Assembly: GCA_900208305.1 (NCBI GenBank)
Contig: OAPG01000016.1
Span: forward strand, 248,001 to 312,000
Direction: 5' to 3'
From: Melanopsichium pennsylvanicum
Taxonomy: Eukaryota > Basidiomycota > Ustilaginomycetes > Ustilaginales
Length of the DNA: 64,000 nucleotides
Part shown: one piece after another, positions 10,114 through 21,800 of the stretch
Layout: every line of letters begins with the position of its first letter
Position numbering within the stretch: position 1 is the first letter of the stretch
The notes under the pieces: model-generated
The model's database searches: none
Told to the model about the DNA's origin: nothing
Seen by the model: the letters and a program-made list of their open reading frames with translations, nothing else
Position numbers and translations under genes: made by a program

Positions 10114-10754
10114 AAAAAGAAAAAAACAACAACAATAATAATAATGTATACCAATCCCAACCCTCCAAACCTTTCTACTCCCCCAACTATACACACACAC
10201 ACACACACACAAGAAGCACATACAGAAGGGATGAACCATCTCTCCCTTCCCCCCTTTCAAGCTTTTTTGATCTCTGTTCACGCTTCCATTTTCATCATTA
10301 TCATCATCTAATCATTGTTGTTGTTGTTGTTGTTAAATTAGTGCGCCTTAGTGATTGTAAGTTTAGTTTCAGGTTGGATTTTCTTCGGTTCTTTTTTTTT
10401 TTGTATAGTACCCCCTTTAAATCCGTCTGTCAGAATTCCAATTCCATATCCCCCCCCCCCTTTTCTTTTTTTGGGCTTAGATGGGCAGACTGTATGCCAA
10501 AACATCTCAACAAAGTTTCATTTTTTATTTTTTTTATTTTCCTGATCAAACAGTATCATCCTCAACTAAGATCTTAAACAGTAGTGTATTTTACAGCTTG
10601 CCAAATTTTTTTTTTCTATTTTCATCCATTCCAAAAAAAAAAAACAGACAAAACTAACTTTTACCTTTTTTTCACTATCGAAAAACAAACAAACAAACAA
10701 ACAAACAAACACACCCATATTTCCTCCAAAAACAACATCATCAAAACTCTAGCC
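10114..10754. other. Convergent 3' intergenic region with simple repeats
   Basis: This lies between two genes transcribed toward each other, so it should hold both 3' UTRs. It contains (AC)n at 10190-10211, (TTG)n at 10315-10334, several poly-T and poly-A runs, and a (CAAA)n repeat. No gene is seen. Confidence 0.65.
10683..10711. repeat. (CAAA)n tetranucleotide repeat
   Basis: About seven tandem CAAA units lie 44 bp beyond the stop codon of the reverse-strand gene. Confidence 0.9.
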
Positions 10755-13700
10755 TCAAACACGCTTCCTCTTTCCATGCCGATTCTGTCCCCCACCTCCA
10801 TAACTATACCCATGACCATGACCACGTGAATCATAATTCTGCTTATTACCATTCTGCTGTTGACTACGATTTCGAGACTGACTTTGACCTCCCGAACCGC
10901 TCTTGATCGTTCCACCTCCTGCTGACGCGCCAACACCACCATCAACAGCAGCAGTAGCAGAATTGTTGTTATTATTCTTGTTCGCACCGCTCTTTCTACC
11001 AGCATCGATCGAATCTCTCCATGTCAAATCAATCGCCTTGAAAAGCGTTCTCTGCGGAATCTCCATAAGCAACTTATCTACCTGCATCCTCACTGCACTA
11101 GCATCATTCCTAGATCCGTCCAATGCCATGTTGAGCAGTCCAAGCATGACCAATCCTGGATACGTGGTCGAGGTCGTCCATGTAGCACAACTCAATGCCT
11201 GAGCAAACAGAGACGGCTCATTGGAGCAACAGCTGCCGCTGGCGTTCGCCGAGGGGACCGTCACCCGTTCGCCTTTGATCAATCGCAAGGCCAGTTCGAT
11301 TAGGTTTCGAGCCACTCTCCCATCTCTCTCGTCTGATTTTTCAATCTCGTCCTTCTCTTCTTCTTTACCTTGTTCGCCTTCAACTTTGACGGTCCTGGAC
11401 CCGACTTGGTCGGTCTCGGCCTTGACTGGTACGTCGTTACCCATGTTCCGAGGCGTTTTGCCGAGCAACTCGTCAGCAAACACACGACGTTCACGTTGAC
11501 TACCGATCAGAGACTCCTTGACCCATTCGCACAACACAGTAGACATGCTCGGCGGCGGATCTGGATCCATCACCTCGATCTTACCCGCCCAAACATGCTG
11601 TGCAGCTCCGACGGTAACAGCCGTCTCGGGTCGCCCAGCGACGCCACTGCTACCACGTTGAAGCGTCGCCAGGAGCGACGACACATCGTTCTTTCGCAAC
11701 CAAGCCGGCTCGGGTAGCGGTGCGGAAGGGTCAAGCTTGACGAGCAGGGTAAGTTCATAGATACCCGATGAGGCGAGACGAGAGAAAGGCGGAAGTTCCA
11801 GATGCTCATTTTCGGCTTCAGTAGATGATTTTTCGTCGGATTGAGCCGCTTCCCATGCAGAAGCAATCTCACTTCGCGTCACCGCCGTGTAGTTTTCTTG
11901 GCCCTTTCCGCGCTTCTCCAGCTGCATGATCCGCCACAAAGTCGGCAGAAAGAAGGTGAGATGAGGGACACAGTCAGTACTTCTTCTTGCCCATCTTCCA
12001 AAGCGGCGATGGCTTGCATCTCTACGAGTCAAGGTCAACTTACCAAAGTGCCCGGGCAAACCAGGTACCCTTCGCCCTTTTTCTTCTTACCGCGCTCATT
12101 GGAACGGCTGGAAGCATCAATTCGAATCTCAACCCAATGCTCGGAACGGTGAATCTTGACCGCCTTGACCGCCTCTGCGTCAATGGCAAGCCGCTTTCTG
12201 TTGGCTGCAAACGACAAAAAGATTCGGTTCAGAGGCAGCTGAGGTGGACCCTTGGATGTCGTGGCTGACTCTGCTGCTGTTGCTGAACGGGTCTTTTCGC
12301 CTTTTGGCGCAGATCCGGCTGCATTGTGGATGATCTGGGCGGAACTTTCGGTTTGTTTCTGTTCCTGTTTGACGTCTTGGTTCTGTGTGGCCTCGGCTTC
12401 ATCAGCAGCAGGATCCCGTATCTCCTCGGTCGTGACTTCCTCAGCAGTGGCTCCCTCAGAGGGGGCAGCCTGTTCAGAAATCTGTTGCAACAGCTCCTCA
12501 GTCTCTGCCTTTGCCGCCGTCGTCGAGTCTGAACTCTCCGCTTTCCGATCAACAGCGTCATTAGGGTCCCCAGTCTCTGTCTTGACGATCTGAGGCACCG
12601 GATCATCGGCCATCGTCTCACTCCCCTCGGTCTTGGGAGTCGATTCCTGAATTTGTGCCTTCGGACCAGTTGGAGCGCCTTCAGGCGCGGCACTAGACAT
12701 GGCAGCAAAGCACAACCGAAGCTTGGTCGACTCGCGCAGATTTGCCAATGCCTTTCCCCGGCTCGCTGTAGAGACTTCGTCGTTCAGCGTCGAAGACTTG
12801 CTCGCCTCAGCCTTCGGGCTTCGTGGCGCCTCGCTGCTAGTCTCGGGAGCCGGTGCGACGGGATGCTGAGTCTCGATGTCGGGAGGGGAAATCATCACGT
12901 CTTGCTCGACGTCGGCGTTAGCGTCCGCTTCAGCATCGTCATGACCTTCGGCATCGTCGGCCTCGTCGCCCTCGGCATTCGCATCATCAAGATTCTCGTC
13001 ATGTTCATCGTCAAGGTTGTGGTCCTCATCGTGTATTTTAACAGTGCCCAGGTCCGGATTCTCCACTTCGGCATCTTCATCCTCGTTCTCTGCGTCCAAT
13101 ACATCGGTCGATGTGGCCGCCTTTGCAGCAGCGTCGACATCGGCGGTCTGCTTGGCTTCAGCAGGAGTCTCGTTCGACTCAACATTGATCTGGTCGATTC
13201 CCTGCTTGGAATCTGAATCTTCAGTATGGAGTTCCTTACCGGCAACAATATCCTTTCCCAGTGCCTGTGCTGCGAACCAGGACCATTTCAGCTCCTTGAT
13301 CTCGAGACCCAAGATACGGAAATCAGTGTGAACTCGTTTCGATCCTGAACCACTGTCTCTAGCTGTCGATGTCGACTCCTGCGTACGACCGGCCCGAACT
13401 GCATCAGCTCCAATGGTGTCTGCCGTCAGGGCGCCCTTTTTGACTGCGCCAGGCTTACCAGCAGCTGCGGCGCCAGTCTTCAAGGACGGTGACGCGGAGC
13501 CGGTCCCATCCGAACTGACCTTTGTCAGTTTGCTGCTTGCATTCTTTGGCCCTCGCGGTGCGTTGGGAGGGATTATGGTCTGTGCACCGAATCCTGCATT
13601 CTTTGCTGGACCACCAACGTTCTTGTCGCTGTGAATGGAACTAGCAGTAGAAGCCCGACGTCCGTGCTGCGCGGAGCCACTAGCAGCTGGAAGCGCCGAT

Positions 13701-14839
13701 GCCTTCTGCTGGCCAGCATTGGACCCCCACGCGCGAGTGTGGCCGCTAGGTGCGCGCGCTGCATTAGCAGCGACGTTCGCATTTGGATTCAGGGGCAATC
13801 CATTATGCTGACCAGACGGATTGTGTTGGTTGCTTGCACGATTCTGAGCGCTATTCCGATTCATGCCACGACCGGAAGCATTTCCTGGACCAGCTCCTCT
13901 GACTGCTTTGTCGCCTCTGGCAGAATGACCAGAGGGTCCACCTCTACCTGTTACACGAGCCGGGAAGCCCCCTGTAGAGGGCGAACGTCCCTGAGGACCC
14001 TGTGGGGCTGGAGGAGGCCGTGGGATCATATGAGGCGCAGGAGCTGCGTTTTGTCCCTGCCATGCATATGCCTGCTGCGATGGCGTGTTCCCACCAGGAT
14101 ACTGACCCAAGGCGCCGCCGGACATGGCTCCAGGCATCTGAGCCATAGGTGCGACACCAGGCGGCGCGCACGCAGCCGCGGGCGCTGCGACAGGAGCAAC
14201 AGGGGTCTGGAAACGCGGCTTCTTATTTGGAGGACCTACCTGACCGCTACCCGAGGCATATGCGCCCGGCCAATTCTGAGCATTGTTGTTATTCTGCGGT
14301 TCGTTCTGGTGCTGTGGGACAGGGGCGGTGTATGCGTAAGCATGAGCCACTGGCGGTTGATGATGCTGGGAAGGAGACTGAGACTGTATAGGGGATGGCT
14401 GGATGTGATACGAGTACGGTGCGGGCTGCTGAGGCTGATGAGGATTGTAAGTGGCATTCTGGTTGACAGGTGGAGAGCCGGAGCCAGGGCCGCTAGCACC
14501 ACGATAGGGACCGGACTGCGTAGGTGGACGAGGAGAAGCATACTGATTTGGACCTGGTACACCAGATGCTACTGGCTGCTGTTGTGGATAGTACTGCTGG
14601 GGCTGCTGCTGCCACTGCTGGCTCCACTGGGATTGCTGAGCTTCATTTGTTCCAGCACCATTCATGGGAACCATATTGTGACGCGCAGGTGCCACAGAAC
14701 CGTATCCGTAATTGGCATAAGGACCTTGTTGGCCTGGGCCAGATGCGGGCAAGAGCGGTGCGGGACCAGCGGGAGGCGGAGGCTGAGCATATGCTGGCTG
14801 TTGAGCACCTTGCCCCGTGTAAGGGTAGTTGCGCTTCAT
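10755..14839 (-). CDS. Unrecognised ~1320-aa protein with Gln/Pro-rich N-terminus and RGG-like C-terminus
   Basis: Spliced model on the reverse strand: exon 1 14839-12044, exon 2 11921-10755. The 122-nt intron has a GTAAGT donor, a CTGAC branch-like element and a TGCAG acceptor; phase 0 is kept, giving 1320 aa. Residues 1-450 are disordered (Q/P/G/N-rich, prion-like composition). A charged Asp/Glu block occurs around 570-680. Globular-looking parts are a short HTDFRILGLEIKELKWSWF segment (~500), a strand-rich NRIFLSFAANRKRLAI / HWVEIRIDA region (~880-920) continuing across the splice junction, and a helical C-terminal part (NLIELALRLIKGE, LLMEIPQRTLFKAIDLTWRD). The tail is G/Q/R/Y-rich and ends KRKRV. 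I do not recognise the family. Composition hints at an RNA-associated or condensate protein, which is inference. It is divergent from SCC2. Confidence 0.8.
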
Positions 14840-15856
14840 CGACTGCCGCTTCCCCTTTTCAAGGAGACGATACGAAACGCGAAATGGGGCTTGCTACGAA
14901 GTAAACTGAATGATGGATCGAAACCAAAGACGACGTTGTCTTGAAGACGCAAAAATCCGTATGGAAGACAAGGCACCGAGAGAAAAGTAGCCGAGCCTGA
15001 ACAAGAATGTGATACTGGATGGTGGTTGTCGAAGGACAACTGAGCTTTGGCGAATTGCGCTTGACTCGGTTGCAGAGGTCCGTGAGCGGCAAGAGAGCTG
15101 ACTGACCTTTTTTACAGTCACACACACACTCTGTATGTCCAGAGATGCGTGACAGCGTGATAGGCAGCTGGCTGTATGCAAAGCACAAACGCGTGAGAAT
15201 CGAAGACTGCGGAAGTCGGAGAACCAGGCTCGTGTCAAGTTTTTGAATTACTCACCTGTAAAATTTATTTACATTTTTACTGTGAATGGCCGCAAGCTCT
15301 TGCAAACATGCGTTCCGCTTAGGCACGCGAGATGGGCGCAAGCCTTCATTTCGGAGTGACTTAGCCCAAGACCTGTACATAGAACCCTGACAGAGTCGAT
15401 GCTTGTTCAAGCTCACGCTGTCACATCCATTCTGTGATTCGCTTCCGCATTAGCCTCAAGCTCGGCTTCAACTGTTCGATTCGCTCATCTCGGCCATCTC
15501 AAACAGACCCAGGCTGCACATGCAACCACCTTGAAAGCATTTTGTAGAACCGCAACAGCCAACACAGCAACGATATTTGTGTCCACCTCTCTCTCTCTCT
15601 CTCTCTCCTCTCCTACCCAAGACGAGGATGCAAACATACTCGAGCTGCCCTTTGTAGGCATCATAGGACTCTCTCCGAAAGCACGAAAGCAGGACAGTCC
15701 CGATCAGTGGCAGAGCAAGCAGTTCTCAAGGCTCTCTAATAAGTCGATGGCTCGCACGTTTGTCTCAAGACTTAGAGTTTGGTCTTTCTTTATACGAGCT
15801 TCTTAGATGACTTTGGGTCTTTGGCGCTCTACTCAGATTAATTTGATTCGGTCACG
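14840..15856. other. Divergent promoter region between the unknown protein and SCC2
   Basis: No gene is seen in this 1-kb spacer. It holds a TTTTTACTGTGAAT motif near 15273-15288 and a (CT)n tract at 15587-15607, about 250 bp before the SCC2 ATG. A short forward frame at 15531-15806 runs through the CT tract and looks like leader sequence. Confidence 0.55.
15587..15607. repeat. (CT)n tract upstream of SCC2
   Basis: A CT dinucleotide run in the SCC2 promoter/leader, comparable to those upstream of the IQGAP gene and of the gene at the right edge. Confidence 0.75.
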
Positions 15857-18800
15857 ATGAACGAGCAAGATGGTGGGTGCGCCAATCAACAGCAGCAGTT
15901 TCCGACCTATCTCACCAAGCCTCGACAACAGCAACAATCACAACAGCCATTCCCAAATCATCATGAAATGAGCCCCGATCAGCAATTCATGCAGCATGCC
16001 TCCACGTCATATCAAAACGGCCAGTCTTCGAGCATGACACAGGCTTCGTACGCTGGGATGACCCACCTGAATCAACCACACCGCTATCACTATGCTACTG
16101 ACCTCAGCGCCGGAGCTTCATCATCGTTTGCTTCTGCAACATACCCACCGTTAATGAACGGCCTGTACGGTCGGTCACAAGAGGCACAGCCATCTCCGCC
16201 CCCAAATTTTCATGCAGATAATTCTCAAGGACAGAATATCAGCTCACGCTCCAGCAACGGCATGGTGCAGCCGCAGAGCGTTGGTCAGCAAAGCTCTTCA
16301 GCACTTCAGAATCAGATCCCACAGCAGCACAAGCATCAGCAGCCACACACTGGAGGACAGATGGCGACACACGGTGGATCACGCATGTCGCACCAACTGT
16401 GGGATTATGCCAACATGCCATCGCCTGTCCAACAGCGCTTCTCCGCTTCGGCTGGCCCCTCACATCAGCAGCAGCAGCAGCAGCAGCAACACGCATACAA
16501 CCAATCCCTCTCATCGCCGTCGAGCCATTCAACTCTTCGACAACAGCTACAACCTTCTCAGAGTGCTAATCAGTATGTCATCGAGTCGCCGTATGCTCCA
16601 TCGATGGGTACCCGGGAACGACTTGCATTTTCGCAGTCACCGATGTCCGACGTCTTCCAGAGCGGCGGACCGTCCGGCGGACGGACTTTCAATCTGATGG
16701 CGGGTCTGGGAACACCCACACCAGCCTCACCAGTGCTACCTATCTGTGCTCAGAGCACAAGTGGCAGTCCGACAAAATACTTTGCTGCGTCAGGCACACG
16801 CGCGGCCAATCTTTCCTTGTCGAGTCCGAGGAATTCGAGCTTGAATGACAATGGACAGCAGTTTTCGCAATGGCCCGCGCAACCGCATGCACGCACTTCG
16901 ATCGACAATCAAAGACAGGGATCCAACTCAGTCTTCGGCCTTACTTCATGGAATCAGACCAATCAACCTTATTCCAACATGCAGCCAAGCTCCGTTCCTT
17001 CGCACGTGGTTCAGCATCAACCAACTCCTTCCATCAACAGGTAAGATCACACTCGCACTGCATAGTCGCTTCTAAAACCACATGCTCAGACTTCTGTGCA
17101 TGACGGAGGCACTTCTGCGGGACCCTTTTGAAATTTTCCTCCAGCCTTCCGCGGCTTCATTTCGTGACCGCTGAGCGAACTGTTTCTGACGCTGATGACC
17201 TTCGGCCCCCATTTTTTGCAAATTTCAAACTTGGAATGTTCGGAATCAACTTCTTGCCACAACAACTACACCTCCGTATGCTTTCGCGTCGATCCTCGGT
17301 CCGACAACAGCTTTGCGCAACATCAACCAAACGCTCGCTCTGCGCACCAGCCTATGGCTCAGTCTGTGAACCCTACTGGCTCATCTTCAGCATCCTTTTA
17401 CGGAGACAGCAGTCTGAACCCGATGCAGACAGGCGTATACGCGGCATCGTCTTCAACCGGAAGTAGTTTGGATGCTGCGTGGGGTGCTCCACCATCACGC
17501 TCGTCTACATCTGCGCGACCGCTTCCGCCTTCTGCACAAAGTATGGGACAATCTCATCATATGCCGTATTTGACCGAGCCCAGCTCACCCAGCTTGGCAG
17601 TAGCCAGGAACCAGACACTGACTCCACGCCACTATGCTCAGCCGCCACCGCCGCAGTCGCTCTCATCGTCTTCCGCCGCTTCCACTCTCGACACTGCCAT
17701 GTCGGCAAGTCCGAATGCGGTTCCAAGGCAACCGCAACCACGAACGACCGATACAGCTCCTGCATCCACTGCGGAATCGGCACATCCGGTCGCGAGAAAA
17801 CCGAGAAAGCGCAAGCCGAAGCCCAAAGTCAACGTTCAAGGAGCCAGCGCTGTTCCACCAAATCAACCTTCTCATCCCATCATCACATCTTCAGCACCCG
17901 ACTCAAGGCCTGGCGGAGGCTATCCAGCGGACGATGTGAAATTGCGCCAGTATGCTGCGCCTAGTGAGCTCTTTGCTCGGGCTCCCTCAGCTACCACAGT
18001 GCCGCTGTCATCTCCAAAACACTCGATCGGTCCCATAGCCATGCGTCATTCTGAAGTGCCACAGACACCGCCTCCTCCCCAAGCCCAGACGCTGTCAGTC
18101 CAGGAAAGCCCAGATCCCCTCAATCTCCTCTCCCCGAACGGCCACTTTTCGCTCTGGCAGCAACCCGGAGTAGCATCCTTGCCGACTCAGCCGTTTGCTG
18201 ATAACCTTTCCGCACATCGTGATCTGCATCCGCAGCAATACGGCCCGACCATGGCGCGAGCTGAGGCCGTCACCGCGCCTGCTGCGAGCAAGCGCAAGGA
18301 CTCGACATCTGCGGATAAGCCCAAACGCAAACGCAGCAAGAAGGTCAAACACGAGAGCGGGCAACCTACTCCGGCTTTCAACATCAAAGCGGATGATTCG
18401 GCAACGCCATCATCGTCTCAGGGCGCGCCTTCTGCGGATTTCAAACCGCCGAACCCGAAAAAGAGCATAAAGAGCATCAAGAAGGATGCGGAGCGCTTCA
18501 AATTGGAGCATGTCGATCCTTCGAGGATGCCACAGATCACGGTCGATATCCTTTCGCATGCTCTCGACTCTGACGTTGCTCACCACAACAAGTACTCGCC
18601 CGCGTCAAGCTCGATGCAGCAGCAATCGGACCAGAACGAAGCTAAGAAGAGAAAGAAGAAGCGCATCCGTAAGTCCTTCTCTGACATCGTCAACGAGATT
18701 GTTGAGGATAGCGACTCAGGCGCGGACGCCGAGGGGAGCGACTGGGACGATCTTAATGTTCTTGAGACCTGGGATGTACCTGTGGCCAACGAAGCCGAAC

Positions 18801-21800
18801 CTGTCTCCGAGGGACCCAAGAGCCTAGCAAAAATGAGCAACGGTCCAGTCAAGAGCTCACAACGCAAGGTTCCTGTCGCTAAATTGCAAGGCCTCATCGA
18901 AGATCTCTTCGAGGCAGACGACTCCTTGCCGGATCGAGATTCTCTGCAAGACCTTTTGCCTGGTCAGAGCCTTTCTTCGGTGGCCGATCATTTCTTTGAA
19001 ATCATTGAATCGCCTTCTTCCTCTGGTGGCGATTCCCGATCCTTCCTAGTGTTGCGCGCAGCTGCACTCCAGAAGCTGCTCAAGCTCATCGTCAAGTGTT
19101 CCCGCCCCCATACCGAGATTGCCGCGATGGTCGCCAAACCCCAGCCAGCAACCAATCCAGGCCTCAGCGCCATCCCTGCCACCGATGTCATCCGAGTGCT
19201 CTCCATTCTGGAGCGCACAGCGCGTGCTGCCGAATTACTGGATCCTTTCCCATCGCAAGCTCGCCAAGCCTCTGCACCAGATCCGGCATCTCCAACCAAG
19301 CTGAAAAGGGGGCGTAAGGTCGATCGACAAAGCGAGTCGCCGACCAAAACCCCAGAGCCTGCTCACACCCCCGAGAACGCAGTAGGAGAAGATGGCGCAG
19401 AAACAGAGAGCTCAGCGCGACCCGTAGTTGAGGCGGTGAATCATCCTGCTCATGGCGATCAAGAATCAGGCTCTGCCAACGAAGAGCTCGAGAAGCTCAA
19501 CGCTACCTTTGCTGTCTTCGACCGCTCGGTGCTGGCTACCGAATGCAGTCTGGGCATCTTGATCGGCGATGTTCTCCCCAAGCAGATCCTCTCTGAGGAC
19601 CACATACGTACCTGCTTCGAGGCAGTCAAGACCTGCCTCGACAAAGTCATTCTTCCCTTCATCGAAGCCTGCTCGGGAAGCGCCGCCAACGCGCCTCATC
19701 CCAACCTCGTCTCACTCATCGACGTCTTGGGTCCGCAGAAGGCGCGCAAGAGGAAGGCTGCTCCCGCTCCAGGAGACGAACCCACCGTGAGCATCGGCAT
19801 CATCTGCCGCAACACTCTCGCCGACCTCTTTGCACACCTCTGTTCGGCTCTCTTCTTCGTCCAACGCATGGTACGCATGCCCTCAATTGCGCTTTCGGAC
19901 TCCATCGTCATCAGCGCTGTCTATCTTGCGCTCGGTCCCTTCTTTGTCTTGGAGCCCGAGGCCGCCAGCGGAGGTGCTTCGAGTGAAAGCGCAAAGATTG
20001 CTGCGCGAGGTCGTTCCGCACTTCTCTCCCTTGGAGGTGCAAACTCAATGAAGACGTTGAGGCTACCCGCGCTCAATCTGCTTCGCAGCATCTTTGCCAA
20101 AGCGCCGGACCAGCGACAGTGGATGGTCGAAGAGATCCTCACTTCCCTCACCAAGCTTACCGACATGAAGAAAATTCGCCGGCAGTACAGTTTGCGAAAT
20201 GGTAAGGGTATCCATTCGATCAATGCCCTCTTGCTCCAGCTCATCCAGGCTGCCTCGCATGGCGTTGCCAGCTATGCTCGCTCCACGGCAGATCGTCTCT
20301 CTCGAGGCAAAGACGGTCCGAACGGCGACGAGAATGGAAACGGTATCGATATGATCGACGCTCAGGCTGATCCGGAGCGCATGCAAACGCTCGAAGTCGT
20401 CATCGAAGCCTTCAATGCCTCTAACGATCCAAATACAAAGGACGCGAGAGAGGCCGAGATTGCCATCTGGAAGCGTGGTCTCGAAGGTGCCAACGCATCG
20501 GCCAGGTCCATCGCAGGCTATCTCATGCAGCGCATCGGTCAGACCAAGGTAGCCAAGTCTTCACAAGAGATGAGCTACGCCTATGTGATCGAATCGCTGA
20601 TCCAAGATCTACTCAGCGCGCTCTTCTTACCGGAATGGCCTGCAGCCGCGTTGATGCTGAGCGCATTCTGCCGTGTGTTCGGCACCTACCTCGAAGACCA
20701 AAAAAGCCATCCAGATGCCAAAGGCGTAGCGCTTGAGCAGCTGAGCCTCGTCGCTGCGCGAATTCGACAAAGTCAGCTGCAGCTGCAACCGTTTCGCCCT
20801 GAAGCACAGCCTAGCCCAATCGAAGCGCAACGCGGCGAGTTTCAAGACCGCGGTGAAAACTATGCCGTGATCAAGAAGCCAGAACCGCCAAGTCCAAGCA
20901 AGCGCCCCAAGTACACGACGTGGGATTACCTCTCGATGCTGAGAGCGTTGCATGAAGGCGACCGAAACGCGATCCAAGAGTTTGTAAAAGCATACAACTT
21001 CATCTCTCGATTCCTCGCCAAGGCTAGCAATGAGGACTTATCGATGGAAGGTGCTCTCGAGTTCGTCCTCGTGCAGGCTGAGGGTGAGCTGGCCACCGCC
21101 TGGGCCAGGGTCGAAGAAGACAAGAAGGCTCTGAACAATTCCGAAGAAGATGCGTCAGTGCAGATCGCCAAGTTGCAGCACTTTCGCGAAGAGCTCGACT
21201 CTGCAATGCTGAAGCTCTCGGAGCTCGATCCGACCCTCGGAGAATCATCCTTGGTCGAATTCACTCCAGACGACAAGATGCTCGAGAGGGCCACGGATCT
21301 GTCGGAGCGTGTACTTATCTCCAGCAGCTCCATGATTTCTTACAACGTGCTGCGAGACTTGCTTGTTGAAGGTCTCAATAACCCACTCATCGCCAACCGC
21401 ACCAAAGCCCTCCGTGGCATCGACCGCATCGCCCAAGTGGACCCAGACCTGCTCGACGAAGACTCCATGCGTAGTGCCATCGAGGTACGTCTGCGCGATT
21501 CCAGCAACGCAGTGAGAGACAGTGCTGTCGCGCTCTTCGGCAGCTATCTTTTGAGGAAACCAGAGCACATCCCCAAGTACTACAAGCAGGTAGCTGCCAG
21601 AGTGCTCGACACGGGTCTGTCGGTTCGTAAACGCATGGTGCGACTTCTCAAAAGCTTGCATGAGGCGACGAACGATCCAAAGATTCGAATCGATGCATGC
21701 GCTCGAATCATCCGATGCATCAATGACGAAGACACCTTGATCCAGGACATGGCAGCCTTGACGATCGGCGAGATGTGGCTTGACATGGACATCGATGCTC

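Noticed and set aside
13631..14944. 437-codon forward frame opposite the unknown 1320-aa protein
   Set aside because: Antisense to Gln/Pro-rich coding sequence; Arg/Trp/Cys-rich translation is typical of a shadow frame.
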